DNA from: Plantago major
Taxonomy: Eukaryota > Streptophyta > Magnoliopsida > Lamiales > Plantaginaceae
Length of the DNA stretch: 64,000 bases
NCBI GenBank assembly: GCA_026545765.1
Contig: JAIFAC010000171.1
Location: 1 to 64,000 of the forward strand
Direction of reading: 5' to 3'
Position 1 is the stretch's first letter. Every line of letters begins with the position of its first letter. Position numbers and translations under genes: made by a program. The notes below the pieces were generated by a model that did no database searches, was not told the DNA's origin, and saw only the letters and a program-made list of their open reading frames with translations. Of this stretch, positions 34,330-47,415 are shown one piece after another.

Positions 34330-34640
34330 GTTGTATTTTAGCCAATATATATTTCATTGTTATTTTTCGTACGTTGACTATATATATAGTTTTTATTCAA
34401 TCTCATATAACTTTATTTACAAAAATCCGAAAAATATTTTGAACATATATTTGAATTCGTCGTAACAAAACGAATCCATAGACACCAGTCTTGAATATAA
34501 TTTATTTTTGGTATGTTGGCTGCGTATATAGTTTTTATTGAATGTCATATAAATTTTTATCTACAAAACTCCGAAAAATACTTTGAACATATATTTGAAT
34601 TCACCGTGACAACACGAATGTACAGACACCAATCTAGATT
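34330..34640 (+). repeat. Two tandem AT-rich repeats of about 160 bp
   Basis: The unit (GAACATATATTTGAATTC, then GAC, CACGAAT and AGACACCA) occurs at about 34330-34505 and 34506-34640. A third partial copy at 35277-35376 is cut by the Sirevirus boundary. No gene is seen in 34234-34760. Confidence 0.65.
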
Positions 34641-34764
34641 ATTATTATTAATTAAATAAATCATTTATTCACTAAAATAAAAATATAAATTTATTAAATA
34701 AGATAATATAAAGTTGATGGCTAAATCACACCAGATTCATTCAAATTCCAGCCATCCTACGTAA

Positions 34765-35150
34765 AATTTTGATACGGTTGAGCATAGGCGAATAGGGGAA
34801 CGTATTAGTGTTGTTGCTAGGGACCATGAGGGCAATGTTAGAGCTTGGTGGCAAAATTTTATGTCTAGCTTGTAGAAAATGCGGAAGGTTGGCCAGCCAA
34901 ATTTAAAACTAAATTTGTTCAAGATTTTGAGTGGCAACATATAGTAATTGAAAGTGATTGTTCTTTGTGATTAAATATCTTAAACCGACAAATTTTAGCT
35001 TTGCCCCTTTTGTTTTACTTTTCAAATAAATTTAGATATTTGATGGAGAATTAAGTTTTGCCAGCTGGTTAAACGAGAGTCTAACGTTTTAGCACATATA
35101 TTAATTAGCAGTTGAATTTTCTTATGATGATGTTAGTTTGGTATATTTGT
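34765..35150 (+). pseudogene. Fragment of a plant RNase H-like (RVT_3) domain
   Basis: Short in-order motifs are readable: SVVARDHEGNVRAWW near 34805-34855, VIESDC near 34945-34965, and VKRESNVLAH near 35067-35098. These are hallmarks of the RNase H-like domain found at the C-terminus of plant LINEs and in small host proteins. Several stops separate the pieces. The source element cannot be told from this fragment. Confidence 0.6.
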
Positions 35151-35382
35151 ATTATCCACACCAAGATCGTTATGTGGGGAGCACATACCACCCCAGGGGT
35201 TGCCTCGATTAATTTATTTTATCCTTCCATTTATATTTATTATTAAACGTAATTGGGGAAGAATTTTGTGGAGTTAGTTTCATTTTCAGCCAGTATATCT
35301 TTCACTGTTCATTTTTTGTATATTGACCGCATATATATTTTTATTAAATCACATATAAATTTATATAGAAAAATTCGAATCA

Positions 35383-38105
35383 TCTGCAACTACTACACAT
35401 GGATCTTTTTGAATCATCTCAGAACTAGTTATGCAGAAAGAAGTATGGTATTGTTGTTTAGATGTCTTCTCAAGATTCACTTGTGTTATCTTTCCAAGCA
35501 CAAATGATGCTAGGTGGAGATACCAAACTTGTCAATAAGCTTGAAGTCATGAAAATGACAAGGTATCAAGAATCGTAATGCACTATGGTACCGAGTTTGT
35601 CAACCAAAGACATAAAGGAGTTTTGTACCAAAGAAAGGTATACAACACCAACTTTCCTCCGTAAGAACACCACAACAAAATGGTGATGCGTAAAAGAAAA
35701 ATAGAACACTTAAAGAAGCAAAGAAGGACAATGCTAATGACATCGAAATAAGTGAAGTTTATCGGGTTGAAGTCAGAACACAAAGATGCTACACTCGTAA
35801 TGTATGTTTGATAAACAAACACCATGACAAGACCCTTATGAACTCTTGGTTGGTAGACCCCTAATATAAATCATCTAAAAGTATTTGGTTGTAGATGTTT
35901 TGTTCTTAACAATGGAAAAGAGTATCTAAGAACATTTCAACCAAAGGCAGATGAAGGTGTGTTTCTTGGTTATTCTATGAATAGCAAAGCTTACAGAGTT
36001 TACAACAAAAGAACAAAGAAGATCAAGAATCGCCCATGTTGTATTCTATGAAGGAAGCAAGGAAACACCCCTTGCTGATGAACTCTCGGAAAGGTTCAAG
36101 GAACTAATGATAAAGGATTCTGAAGAGGAACTCTCAGAAAGGAAAAACATCATTGTGGAAAGAGAGGATGAATCTGACGAAGAAAAGCATGAAATGCCTA
36201 GTAACAACCAGATGATTCTCAGACATGATGAAGAATTTCCTATGAGAATTCCAGAAATGGAAACTGAAGATGTTCATCAGAGAGCTAACTCTGGAAATGA
36301 CCTCTTTGATAGGCATGTCCCAGAAAGCTCTCACACTGAGCAAGTGTCAGACATTCACCGCCCTTCTGAGGTGCAAAATGTCACAGATACTGAAGAAGTA
36401 TCAAGTCATAATCATAGTGATTCACATTCAGATCACATAGATGTCAATTCTACTAGCCCTAAACCCATGATGAGATGGATCAAGGATCATCCCGCAAAAG
36501 ACGGATTCGACCAATCAATCAAGGTGTTAGGACTAGGAGAGCAATAGTGAAAATGCTAACTCTCTCTTTCGATGTTTTATCTCAAACATTCAACCAAAAA
36601 CTATAGAAGAAGCATTAAGAGACCAAGACCGGATCTCAAAGAATGCAAGAAGAGTCGATCAGCTTGAGAGAAACAAAGTCGGAAACTAGTTCCATTTGTA
36701 GAAGGAATATCCGTGATTGGAACTAAGTGGGTTTTCGTAAACAAGATGAATGAATCGTGAAATAACCGTAAACAAAGCAAGGTTGGTTGCCAAGGATTCA
36801 CCTGCATCAAGGTTTAGATTTTGATGAGTCATATGCACCAGTTGCCAGATTGGATGCAATAAGACTCTTTCTGGCTTTTGCAGCTCATAAAGACTTTAAA
36901 GTTTATCAGATGGATGTCAAGAGTGCATTCTTGAATGGTGAACTTGCTGAGGAAGTCTATGTTGAACAACCACCTGGATTTGAAGTTTCCTCAGAAAGTA
37001 GAATGGTCTATAAGCTACAGAAAGCTCTTTATGGATTGAAACAGGCTCCAAGAGCATGGTATGACACTTTGGCTAAATACCTTCTGGAAAGTGGTTTCAA
37101 GAAAGGTGAAGTTGATAAAACTTTATTTACTTTAGACCATGATGGGAAACTACTCTTAGTTCAAGTATATGTTGATGACATCATATTTGGATCTAAGGAC
37201 AAGCAACTTTGTGATGACTTTGCAAATCTCATGAACAGTAAGTTCGAGATGAGCATGATGGGAGAATTGAACTATTTCCTAGGATTTCAAGTCAAGCAAC
37301 TCAATGATGGAATATTCATTAGTCAGACAAAGTATGCAAAAGACATGCTCACAAAGTTCAATCTTAAGCCTTCTGAAAAGAATGCTAAGATACCTATGAG
37401 CATAGGAACCAAGATGACCTATACAGAATCAGATAAGAGTGTTGATGAACACAAGTATAGGAAATTGATAGGTTCACTACTCTACCATCGCAAGGCACTG
37501 ATATTCAATATGCAGTTGGAGTGTGTTCTAGATTTCAAACAAATCCAATGCAATCACACTACAACATTGCTATGAAAATATTAAGGTATGTGAAAGGTAC
37601 AGTAGATGTAGGTTTGTCGTATCCTAAAGAAAGTGGATTGAGTTCGGGGTTACTCGATGTCGATTATGCCGGATCAATGCTTGATAGGAAAAGTACCTCG
37701 TGAACTTGTGGCCGGGAACTAGACTTATCTCATGGTTTAGCAAGAAACAAAACTCGATTGCAACTTCTACCACGTAGGTCAATATATTGTCATTGTTGTG
37801 CAACACAAATTCTGTGGATTCAACAACAACTCAGAGACTATGGACTCAATGAAGAGAAAACTCCCATTTTCTATGATAACACAAGTGCTATTGCAATCAC
37901 ACAGAACCCCAAGTTCCATTATAGAACAAAGCACATTGATGTTAGACACCACTTCATCAGAGATCATGTTGAGAAAGGCAATATAGAGATACTCAAGATT
38001 GGCGCAGAAGACCAACTGGCAGATATCTTCACTAAGCCCTTACAAGAAAGCCGGTTCTTGACCTTAAGACATAATCTTGGATTAATGGAGTTGCCTAAGG
38101 ACTGA
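35383..38105 (+). pseudogene. pol: Copia pol: partial integrase, RT and RNase H (element 3)
   Basis: Integrase starts at HMDLFE near 35400 and is broken by many small changes to about 36100. An acidic linker is open at 36107-36547. RT is open at 36787-37575 and contains [33 protein letters not shown] and the catalytic YVDDI near 37167-37181. RNase H is split: the YSDADYAG region is damaged near 37640-37800, then the frame is open at 37758-38105 to the terminal signature (ADIFTKPLQ, LMELP) and TGA. RNase H damage includes CAG-to-CGT changes (37773-37775). Confidence 0.9.
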
Positions 38106-38270
38106 AAAATTGTCCTGAATCTCTAAAGGCTGAATAAGTGAGTAGGCCTCTGAGAACAGGTTCTCAGAAAGCCAAGTTGATAAGAAGTGATGCAAAGGTT
38201 TCTGAGTAGCAATACTCAGAAAGACATCACATTTCTGGAACGGGTATCCAGAAAAGCAAAGGTCGGTACA
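38106..38270 (+). repeat. Hairpin repeats after pol (element 3)
   Basis: Three short inverted repeats follow the pol stop: CTCTGAGAACAGGTTCTCAGA, a CTGAG/CTCAG unit near 38200, and a TCTGGA/TCCAGA unit near 38235-38256. The arms are the same as in elements 1 and 2, but the order and number differ. Confidence 0.6.
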
Positions 38271-39024
38271 CACTTAATAAGTAAATAAAACTAGAACTTA
38301 CTTATTGAGAGTGGGTCAAATACATTCAAACGACTGAAGCTTCTTACACTTGAATTCAGAAAGCTATTTAGTCATAAAGAGAAATGGACACACAAAGCCC
38401 AAAAAGGATAAGTTCTGAAAGTCAAACATGTGCAATGTCTTGTATTTTTACCATTTTCATGATAAACAATATATAGATAAGGACTTGACACTCAGAATGA
38501 CAAGCTCAAACGATTAAGTATTCCTACTCTTTACTAAGTGACACAATGAATGTAGCATATTAAAAATCCATCAAGTCGGCACATTACCATTTGTTGATTG
38601 ATATCATTACAAGATATTCAATATAAGCCTTGATGAATAAACATTTGATCTCAACGGGTGAGATCAAAACAAAGCAAGTAATGTCTGTTGAGAAATGCAG
38701 ACATGGCCCACTACGCATTTAATGAAGTACAAAGGACTTACCACGCCTATGCAGATGCAAAGACACGCATTCATATTCAGCTATATGTATGTCAGATTCA
38801 GACATTTTGTCTGCTATATATATAGGATTGGGCAAAAGATAAACACTTTTACCAATTCCGAAATTTTCAAACTTGCATCAAAATAGCAAAATCTCTCAAG
38901 ATTTCTGCAAAACCTCTCTGCAAAACTCAACTTCTTGTGCTTAGTCTTCTGAAAAGATAGACTAATCTCGATTAATTGTGCAATATTCATCTAAAAAATA
39001 CTCACTCTAAACTCTATATAAGAG
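38271..39024 (+). promoter_or_regulatory. Noncoding leader with internal TATA box before ORF3 (element 3)
   Basis: There is no gene in this stretch. The TATA run is at 38815-38824, 210 bp upstream of the ATG at 39025, followed by the shared leader (GGGCAAAAGATAAACACTTT, CAAACTTGCATC). A GGCCCACTACGCATTTAATG segment 100 bp upstream is shared with elements 1 and 2. Confidence 0.5.
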
Positions 39025-42000
39025 ATGGCACCCAAGAAGATGACCACCAAGAACCCTAAGGCAACATCCTCTGCTCCTGCTGAAAAGCAAGGAGGAAAGG
39101 AACTTAAGGTGTTGAATAAACGCCTTCTGGGAAAGTTTATCCCATCGGACTGGAACCCTAAAGACAAAATGAATTGGGGAGCCTTTCTAGTCAAGAGATA
39201 TGTACCAGCAGTTATATCTTCAAAACCAGAAAGAAAACTGATATTGGGAATGCTGAAGAATTCCCATATCTACAAGCTTCTATCTGCTGCACACAGTGGA
39301 CTATCCACACTGGATATACTGGAGTTCTATAACAACTCCAAAATCTTCACAAAAGTTGTGAATGATATTGTTCTAGACTGCAAGACTTTCTGCAAGATAT
39401 TCCGATTGAAAAATCGAGGAACATTTGAAGACATCAACATCAAGGACGCTTCCATGATTCAAGGCATCAAAGAGCTATTTGAAGCAATCCAGTTAGAAAA
39501 TGCAAAAGGTTGCCCAAGAGACTTTGTTCTGAAGGCCATCAGAACTAGTCATCTCCAGAAACACTGGAGTACTTTAGCTCTTATTCTGGTCCATTGCTTT
39601 GATGGCAACAAAGGTGGAGTAGACCAGATAAGCATGGTGAGATGGATGATGATGCATCTTCTGAACAAGAAGCATGAAGGGCAGGAAACCCACTTCAATT
39701 GGGGGAAGTACGCCTTCAACAAATTCCTTGGACATATTGAGGAATTTGAGCCCAAAATCATCAATGGCCTTGCTGAGCCAAAGGCCAATATGCACTTTGG
39801 TCTCAGGATCTGTTACATTCTGGAAACAATGGGAATCACTCTCAGAGAGAGGTAGGAAATCCCAGTCACCAACTCCCTTTTCAGACACGCTTTTGAAGAA
39901 AAGGAGAAACTTGTCACGAGAACGCACTCGTAAAGGCGTAAGAAGAAGAAACCGCATGACAAGGTGTGAGGAGGTCTCTGAGCAAACCAAAGCTAAACCT
40001 CCAGTTGCCAAGAGAAAGAGGACTCATAGCAAGAGAGCCTCCAAGCCCCTACTCATACAAGAGGCACAACCTTCTGGAGACAAGGTCTCAAGATGTCGGA
40101 CGCCGAAGGCAAATCCAGATCCCCAAGAGTCCCGAACTGTAATGCTCCGTAACTCCAGAGATGATAGAAATATCATAGACGGGTTCGCACCAACACGTAA
40201 TAGTGATTCGAGGATGATGAAGTACTTGCAAAAGTACTCAAAAGGTTCAAGTATGAGACCCATGGAGGAGCTTCAAGCTCACTCTTCAGAAGACAAGAGC
40301 CCCTCAAATTTCAAAGCAGAAGAAGAAGGCCTGTGTGAGGAAGATAGAATGATGGAAGATGTTGCCATTTCTTCCACATTCACAATGCCAGCACTTAATA
40401 TTGCTTAAGAAAACCCTGTTCTTGAACAGGTTCCTCTACCTTCTGAGAGAGCTCAACTTTCAGAAGGGATCAAACTGAGATGGAAACTCAGATGGATACT
40501 GCAGAGGAGATCAATAATGAGCACAGAGAGACTGTGAATTCACCACAAGTTCAAGAGATCAATGATCAGCCTGACTCTATTCAGGTAACAAAGATAGATT
40601 GTATCTAACATGTCAACATAATTGTATGTTAACTTGTTACTCATAAGTCATTTGTTACAGCCAACTTGAGACACACTTTCGTGGGGAAGAAAACTTGTCC
40701 ACCCTTGAATCAAGAAGAGGTTCCTCCAACCTCGTAACATCAAGAAGAGCTCCCCATTGTGTAGTAAAAGTTATCTCCTAACAAGAAATAACTAACTAAA
40801 ATTGCTCTTATGTTCTAATATTCTTAATGTCTCTTCAGTCTAACCGAGGAAGTAGTGGTGGTGGAACCAACACCCCAAAACCTAGAGATTCCAGAAGCTG
40901 AAAAGCTCTCTGAGGAAGTATTTACTGAGCCTTCTGCTGAGAAGGTAAGTAATTAGTAATAGTCTTCTTCAACGAATGCTTTGGAAAACCCACTACTAAA
41001 ATCTCTTATGTTTGTTCTTACAGGCTCAGTCAGAAGAACAATTGGATGGAGAAACAGTTGTGTCATCTCCTCCAAAAGAAACTAAAATTGCTAAACAAGC
41101 AGTATCTGCAGAAAAGGTGCCAGAAACCCCCAAGGTTTATGAGGAACATGCTACTGAGCTTCCTCACTTAAAAGTTCAAGCAGAAAGAAAGGTTGATGAG
41201 GATAAAACTTCTCCTCACACCAAAGTATTTGAGGCCTCTGTGTCCAACCAAGTAAAAATCCAAGCAGATGAGCCTAGTGTTTCTACACAGGTATGCTCAG
41301 AAAGCTCACTTCTGCACACAGATACTAACACAAGTGGTTTGAACAAAACTAACTTGAACACTTTCTTTCATGCTCAAAGTCTAGTGCCAGTTGATTTACT
41401 CAAGGTCTTCCAGAAGCACACCTTAAAGAAACACCTCAAGTGCTTTATTAATGGCGTAAACACGTAAAGGTCACCTTTCTGAAGTAGCCAGAGTAATCGA
41501 TGTCCCAGAAAAGAGAGCAATTGCCCTAAATCTGGAGGATTATATCCATGCATTGTTCCCTACAGAATCCTACTCATTTGCCACTCTAATGCATGAAGAC
41601 TTCATTCATGAAGTAGCACAAAGACTTATAGAAGATTTCAAGTCTGCGGATGCTCAAACCAAAGAGCAGATGGTTACCCATCCTGCCTTGCCCAGCAAGC
41701 TCACTACTTATCCTACTGAACAAGAAGAAGTTAATGGGATGATGATTACATTCCCAAATGTGATCAACCTGGTTTCAGAAGATGACGAGGAGATGGACGA
41801 AAATAATTATCACGAACCTCCCTCTGAGCATCCAAACCAAGAAACAAAGAACAAGAGTGATGATCATGATGATCAGAATGATGATCCCCAACCTGGACAC
41901 GGGATTCAGAAAGCTAGCAAAGAGAGTGGAGAAAAGGCTACTCCCTCAATTGCTCAGAAAGCTCCATCATCATCACATCCCAAGTCTCATCAAGATACCC

Positions 42001-44088
42001 AACAAGCTGAACACAATGATGCCATAGAAGAAATTTCACCGAAGTTTAGGATTGAACAACTCGTAAAGGTATTGAAGAAGAGAAGAGAATCAACATTGAG
42101 ACTCAAGCTCTTGTTGATGAAAAGGAAGCCAAAATCAAAAGCTCGAAGAAGCTAATGCCAAAGAATCGCACTCCTAGATGAGCAAAGAAATTTGAAGAAT
42201 TCCATTGTTGTCACAAATTTCAAATAGATGCAATGGATGACAATGATGATGAAGAGCATGATGTCGAGATCGCATCGTAAAGACCTTCTACATCTTCTCG
42301 TATACAAGACACTTGATGGAAAGCGTAAGAAGATTGTCAACTGCAAACAATCCAAGAAAAGGATTATGATAGTGATGTCAAACCCACAACTTGATCATCA
42401 AGCGTAAGATGAGAGACTTGTCACTCAAGACAAAAGAGCCCTACTTGCTCCTCATATATTCTCGCACTAAGTAGTTCAAGAAGTGAAGAGCACTGTAAGG
42501 AACAAAGGTCTTTTTAGAACTCGTAAAGACACTAGTTGCCCAAGACACGTATGCTAAAATCCCGTAAGAGATGAAGCCTTCGTCATTGCTTTCAACAGAG
42601 CAACCATCATCGCTTCTCTCAAAAAGACCTAGGGTTGGTCAGGATGAGGATTGTAACAATGCTAATGCAAGATTGAATGAAGCCACCATGTCAGCCCGCA
42701 AGCCAACGCCATCCTAAGGCCGCTTGAAGAGCTCAATGAAAGGAGCAGAACCGTTAAAGGTAACAACGAACTGAAGAAAGAAATTCAAGAATTAGTCAGG
42801 GTGCACAACAATCTCCAGAAAAACTTTGAAACTCTCTCTGAAGCTTATGCTATCATGAGTCAGTCATTCATGACTAAGGGGGAAGAAGAGATGCCTCAGA
42901 AAGGCAGAGGAAGAAAAACAAAACAATCAAATCCTCCCTCCTCAAGTCAACTTGTCATTAAGGACACCACTGGAGACACCCTTGCTGAAGAATTGTTCCA
43001 GATCAACCAGCTAGAAGGCTGAGAAGTATGGTCACTAGGGGAACCAAGTCCCTTAGAATCTCAGAAGAGAAGAAGACTTTTGAAGAAGAAGAAAAGGAAG
43101 AAGGAGAAGTAAGAGCCCAAGAAAGCTGCAAGTCTCCAATTTTGGACTACAATGATGATGAGGATGATTCTGATGAACATCCACTTCACAAGAAAAGGAG
43201 ACAAGCAACTACTCACAACCTCCTCTGGCAGCAAAGCCCTTAGCAGCCAGAACACCTTCTGGAAATACCAAGTCAATACAAGGAACATCCACCAAAGACA
43301 AATTTCAAGGCAGAAGAAAGGGTTAGAGGATCTCCGATGTAAGGCCACCCAATGTAAAAGCAAGAAGGGATTTCATAAGCGTAATAAACAATGAAACACA
43401 TCAAGAAATGCCAACTGATGCCCACATTGAGTATATGAAGACCAGTCATGAAGAATCTTCATATAGGTGCATTCTGAACAAGAGAGGGTATTGGATTCTG
43501 GAACTACAACATCTACTTGTCAATGATAAGTTTTCAACTCCCATCCTCAACCAGATCCTGAAATGGAGAGAAGGCAAGCTAGAATTGCTAAAACCTGAGC
43601 ACCTTCATGCCTGGTTAAACTTTGAAGTAGAAAAGAGGAATGAAGCCAGAAAGATGGATCTTTCTTTTGCCTGTCCTTACCAAAAACCTGATGATGTACA
43701 CAAGGTAAGAAAACTGGATGGTAGCTACAGCAGGAAGAACAAACTAGGTGTTTCAACCTATGAGTCATTCTATATGACATTGGATGAATACCTAGATGAT
43801 ATACACTATCTGGAAGAAATATACAAGTATTTCAACCTATCTCAGCTGCAAGTAGACCATGCCTGGGTCTAGGGAAAGTACTTCTGGGTCAAACATTTTC
43901 TGCGGAAGAATCACAAGCTTGGTAAGAGTTACCATGAAATATGTGACTTATCTAGAAAGACAGAGCTCTCTGTCAGAAGGATTCTTTATGACTATGTCCA
44001 AGAATGCCGAAAAGTGGATGATCATGTCAACTGATCCAGAAAGGGTGCTGAAGAACTTGAGGTATCTGAACCCAAGTTGTGTTTCTGA
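39025..44088 (+). pseudogene. Sirevirus ORF3 (intron-bearing), copy with intact N-terminal domain
   Basis: The first 276 codons (39025-39852) are uninterrupted: a Lys-rich start (MAPKKMTTKN), then a globular domain with LLGKFIPSDWNPKDK, LDILEFYNNSK, CKTFCKIFRLKN, MVRWMMMHLL and NWGKYAFNKF, ending at a TAG at 39853. Basic KRKRTHSKR follows. Introns are 40585-40660 and 40945-41023, with two more damaged ones near 40765-40838 and 41291-41373. The acidic exon 41012-41467 and the block 41553-42155 are open. The coiled-coil block (42160-42800) is badly broken. Segments 42801-43022 and 43028-43243 hold acidic and NLS-like parts (HKKRR). The C-terminal domain 43408-43869 is open (RCILNKRGYWILELQHLL, LKPEHLHAWLNFEVE) and a shifted frame carries it to about 44088. 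Confidence 0.72.
40585..41373 (+). other. ORF3 introns in element 3
   Basis: The clear introns are 40585-40660 (76 bp, acceptor TTTGTTACAG as in element 2) and 40945-41023 (79 bp, donor GTAAGT). A third, ending at 40838 with CTCTTCAG, has a damaged donor (GTGTAGTAAAAG). A fourth starts at 41291 (GTATGC) and its acceptor reads TTTCATG in place of the TTTCAGG seen in element 2. Positions match the element 2 introns. Confidence 0.65.
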
Positions 44089-44464
44089 AGACTTGAAGAC
44101 TAGTAACATTAGAATACCCTCTTGGAGCTTGGACTCTCCTATGTTCTAATTTACTTAGTATGTTTTATTACTTTTTGTAATCTTGCTGATTGTTTCTGAA
44201 ATTCTCTATCTGTAAAAGTTGCATCTTACTCAGAACTGCATCTATCTGAAGATCATACTCTCAGATACATTTTAATAGATGACAACTTATCAGCAAAGAT
44301 CACTTCTTGTGATTTGGTTGATGTTTACTTTCTGCACTTAATTCAACTAAAATTGAATATCATTTGAAATGATAAAGTGGTGGATTGTTTTCTCTTCCAG
44401 GAATACAATTTTGTAATAGGACTTGAAAGATAGTCATGGATGACTGATCAAAAAGGGGGAAATT
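44089..44464 (+). other. 3' noncoding region and PPT (element 3)
   Basis: No gene is seen. The shared TTGTGATTTGGTTGATG segment is near 44310. The PPT AAAAGGGGGAAATT ends at 44464, directly before the LTR. Confidence 0.7.
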
Positions 44465-45888
44465 TGTTAGGAATATCTGTTAGTATTTTGATCACTCATC
44501 ACATGTTCTTATCTTAGCCAGAAAGGTGATTAAGTGCTCGTTCACTTGAACATTGTAAAAGAGGAAATCACTGAGTATGATTAGTCTAGTAAATCTTGTA
44601 TTAGGATTATAGGTCTCTGAGTGTAATTTTTTATTTCAAGAAGACCATGAAGATCAATCCTAGCAATGGAGCTTTTCTGAAGATTAGAGGACTGAAGATT
44701 GCACAAGGTTTATGAAGACACAAAGGTTTAGTCTAACTTAGAAAGACTATGTCCTTAATCCTTTCTTAAGTACATTAACTTACTTTGGAAATATGATTCT
44801 GGACATATGACATCATGAGTATGGAGCATGCAAGCCATCATAAAGGCTCATGTATCCGTTGAGACTAAAGGACAATGAATAAAGATTATGCATTAAATGC
44901 ATCGCGTAAATGTCAGAAAAAGCAAGTCCTCTCTGAAACAAGAGATAGTGACTTCTGAGTACATAGTTCAAGATATAAACGGATATAATTTGATAGAGAG
45001 CACAACGGATACAATTCAAAACCCTCTCAAATTTATCTATATATATCACACACTTAGATGCTTGAAGAACATACCTTAGAACGCTCTATCTTGCAAACTT
45101 ACCATCAAGCAAAGTATTCTCTCAAGCACTCTACTACCCTTTCTGAAAGGTTTCTGTTGCTTGAAGAATCACTAGTAGTTCTAAGTTGTCCTGAACCTTA
45201 ACAAGAGATTGTTATTCGTGAAAGAGTTGAACTATCAGATATCCTTTCTGAAGCTCATTCTCCAGAACGGACACCAAGTACCTGGGTCAGTAAAGAGCAT
45301 ACTGTCATCCACTGAACAAGTGTATTAAGTAGTCTTGTTCTATTAGGCTCTCTGAAAATATAACTGAAAAGTTATACGAGAAGCCTCTCTGACAAACCTT
45401 ATAACCAACACCATCAAGGTGTGGAGTAGAAGAAGTACTTGATTTGGGAAATCAGGCAATAACTCCAAGGTTATCTGAGTAGAGGAAGTACTTAGCTCTA
45501 GGAGCTGGGGATTAACTCAGGGGGAACATTTGGTTGGGAACCATTTGTTTAGGAATCTTAGAATAGGATTATTGTAAGGTGAACTCAATTATCTGTTCTA
45601 GTGAATTCTAGGTCTCAGAAAGACCGAAGTGGATTAGTTGGAGGATTACGCCACCTCCAGATACCACTATACTTGCTGTGTTATTTACCTTTCTGTATTT
45701 ACATTTCAGCAAAGCACACACACACTTACTTATTGTTTCTGCACTTACCTATCTTAAAGTCTTCCGCGCTCTGAATTTAAGTATCAGAAACCCCCAGGTT
45801 TATGAGAAACTGTGTTTATCGACAAAAGTTTTAAAAGACTATTCACCCCCCCCTCTAGTCTTTTACTTTGCCGTTATCTAGACCAACA
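44465..45888 (+). repeat. Sirevirus 3' LTR of element 3 (1.42 kb)
   Basis: It begins TGTTAGGAATATC and ends AGACCAACA. The TATA run is at 45038-45046. It has only two minisatellite units (45423-45520). The C-loop hairpin at 45833-45864 is perfect with eight Cs. It is the shortest of the four LTRs, partly because of the lower minisatellite count. Confidence 0.87.
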
Positions 45889-47415
45889 ATGTTAAATGCT
45901 TTTGTGTGACTATTATGATACATATCATACTCTATTATAAACTGGTGCAACATGTGAGAGTCGTTGTCTCTATCTTGCCAAAATTTTAAGCTTTATTAGT
46001 TGAACCTGATAAATGTTTTACTGCTTGGGATTCTCGTGTCGATAGAATTACTATATGGTTCTGGAACTGAATACTAGTTCCTGTTGCCGTGTATTAGTTA
46101 TATGAGGACCTGTTGCTTTATCCTCAAGTTTGTTTAACAAGTCTCAATATTTGGTTAGTTATTTAACGTGGTGTTCTGTTGTATCATTCTTAATTATGGT
46201 GTTTGGCCGTTGAATTGCTAGAGATTAGTCTTCTACGTTTTCTTTGTTCTAATGGAAACTTGTTTATTTTACCTTGAGCTGTATACAGTCTGTTTGATGT
46301 TGAATTATTTATACCTTTTGCAATCTTCTGTTTACCTAAAATTTTAATCTAGTAGTTAGATTGGTACATAGTTGTGCTTTTTAGCTCATCAATTTTAAGT
46401 CTTATGTTCTGTTAGTAATCTTGCTAAATTATACGTAAGTATATTCCTAGTTGATTCTACTCTCTTATGCTTGTTTGTGGGGGTTTTAGGGTATCGTTAA
46501 GTTGTTTTTATGTAATTGTTAAGTAGTGTTACCTTTTATCAGGATTTGCGGGTTGCTTTGTTTCCGAAGTTATCTAAGTGAGCGTTCTACCCAAAAGTAT
46601 ATGTATAGTTTGCGAAACTACAAGAAGTTATTTTAATGATATTATATATTTAGTATTGCATCTCAATTATTGTGAAAGTTCATGAAAACAAAATCTTGAA
46701 AACTACATTAAAACTATTTTCCCATGCTTCCGCTCAAAAGAAATGTATATATGTATATGTTATGATTCGATTTATTGATTTGCTTCGACCGATATGTGCG
46801 CAATTGTGGTGGAGGTTCTTGGGTGAACATACTTGGGCAGTTGTGTCTGTCGAGTTGTTCATAAAGTACCTCTGCTTACTATCCCTTGTCGCGTGGCAGA
46901 AGTCGCCGAGGTCTTGGGAGTAGTAGTGTTTCACCCCTGTACCATGGCAGGGTGTTCGTCTTCGTTTGACAGTGGTAGCACCCTATCTGGATTGATAAGG
47001 GCTTGGATTAGGGTTATAAGGTTGACTGCACCAACGATAGTTTCTTCGCTTCGTTATATGTTTTCTTCGATTATTTTAATATTATGATTCATTTGATTTA
47101 AAAACCATACTCCATTATTACATAATTAGATGTTCACTTAACACAGAACCTCACTGAGTTTTATCTCACACTTGATTTGTTACCTTGTAGATTTCGGAGT
47201 CTAGTGGAGGACCGAGTCGGGTAGACGTTCAACAACTTGAGTGAAAGTGGGTTATAAATGGGATATTTGTAACTTTTATCCGCTGCTTGTAAAAATAGTG
47301 TTTTCGCAAGTCAACTTTTCAAATTTCATCTTCTAAAAGCTTTTAGATTGTCTTCCTGTTATTGGTTGAACGCCCTTGTCTTTTTAAAAGTTCGTGAAAT
47401 TTTTGGGGCGTTACA
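45889..47415 (+). repeat. Right part of the chromovirus-like LTR remnant
   Basis: No coding sequence is supported; the small open frames do not match each other or known families. The stretch ends with CTCACTGAGTTTTATCTCAC, a TTATAAATGGG box near 47252, and the terminal GGGGCGTTACA. It is the right-hand piece of the LTR that starts at 29490. Confidence 0.6.

Larger units (their letters stand above)
35380..45888 (+). mobile_element. Sirevirus-type element 3, 5'-truncated inside integrase
   Basis: Homology to the Sirevirus copies begins abruptly at about 35380 in the integrase core and continues through RT, RNase H, hairpin block, ORF3, PPT and the 3' LTR (44465-45888). The 5' LTR, PBS, gag and protease are absent. 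The left junction falls in an AT-rich repeat of the surrounding LTR remnant, so the truncation was probably a deletion after insertion. Confidence 0.88.
29490..47415 (+). mobile_element. Gypsy (chromovirus-like) LTR remnant, ends matched, interrupted twice
   Basis: The left end reads TGTAAAACCCCGG and the right end GGGGCGTTACA, an inverted-repeat pair common to Tekay/Del-type chromovirus LTRs. A 5-bp duplication ATAAA flanks both ends (29485-29489 and 47416-47420). Own sequence is 29490-29542, parts of 34234-35379, and 45889-47415. The rest is a PIF/Harbinger element and a Sirevirus. No internal gypsy genes are found between, so it is either a solo LTR or an element whose middle was deleted. 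Confidence 0.7.

Noticed and set aside
43547..43780. Minus-strand open frame over the ORF3 C-terminal domain
   Set aside because: It is antisense to an open frame conserved between copies; no independent signal.
45889..47415. Possible host gene between the Sirevirus LTR and the Athila-like tip
   Set aside because: No frame over 90 codons matches a motif, and the stretch ends in an LTR-type terminus with a target duplication.
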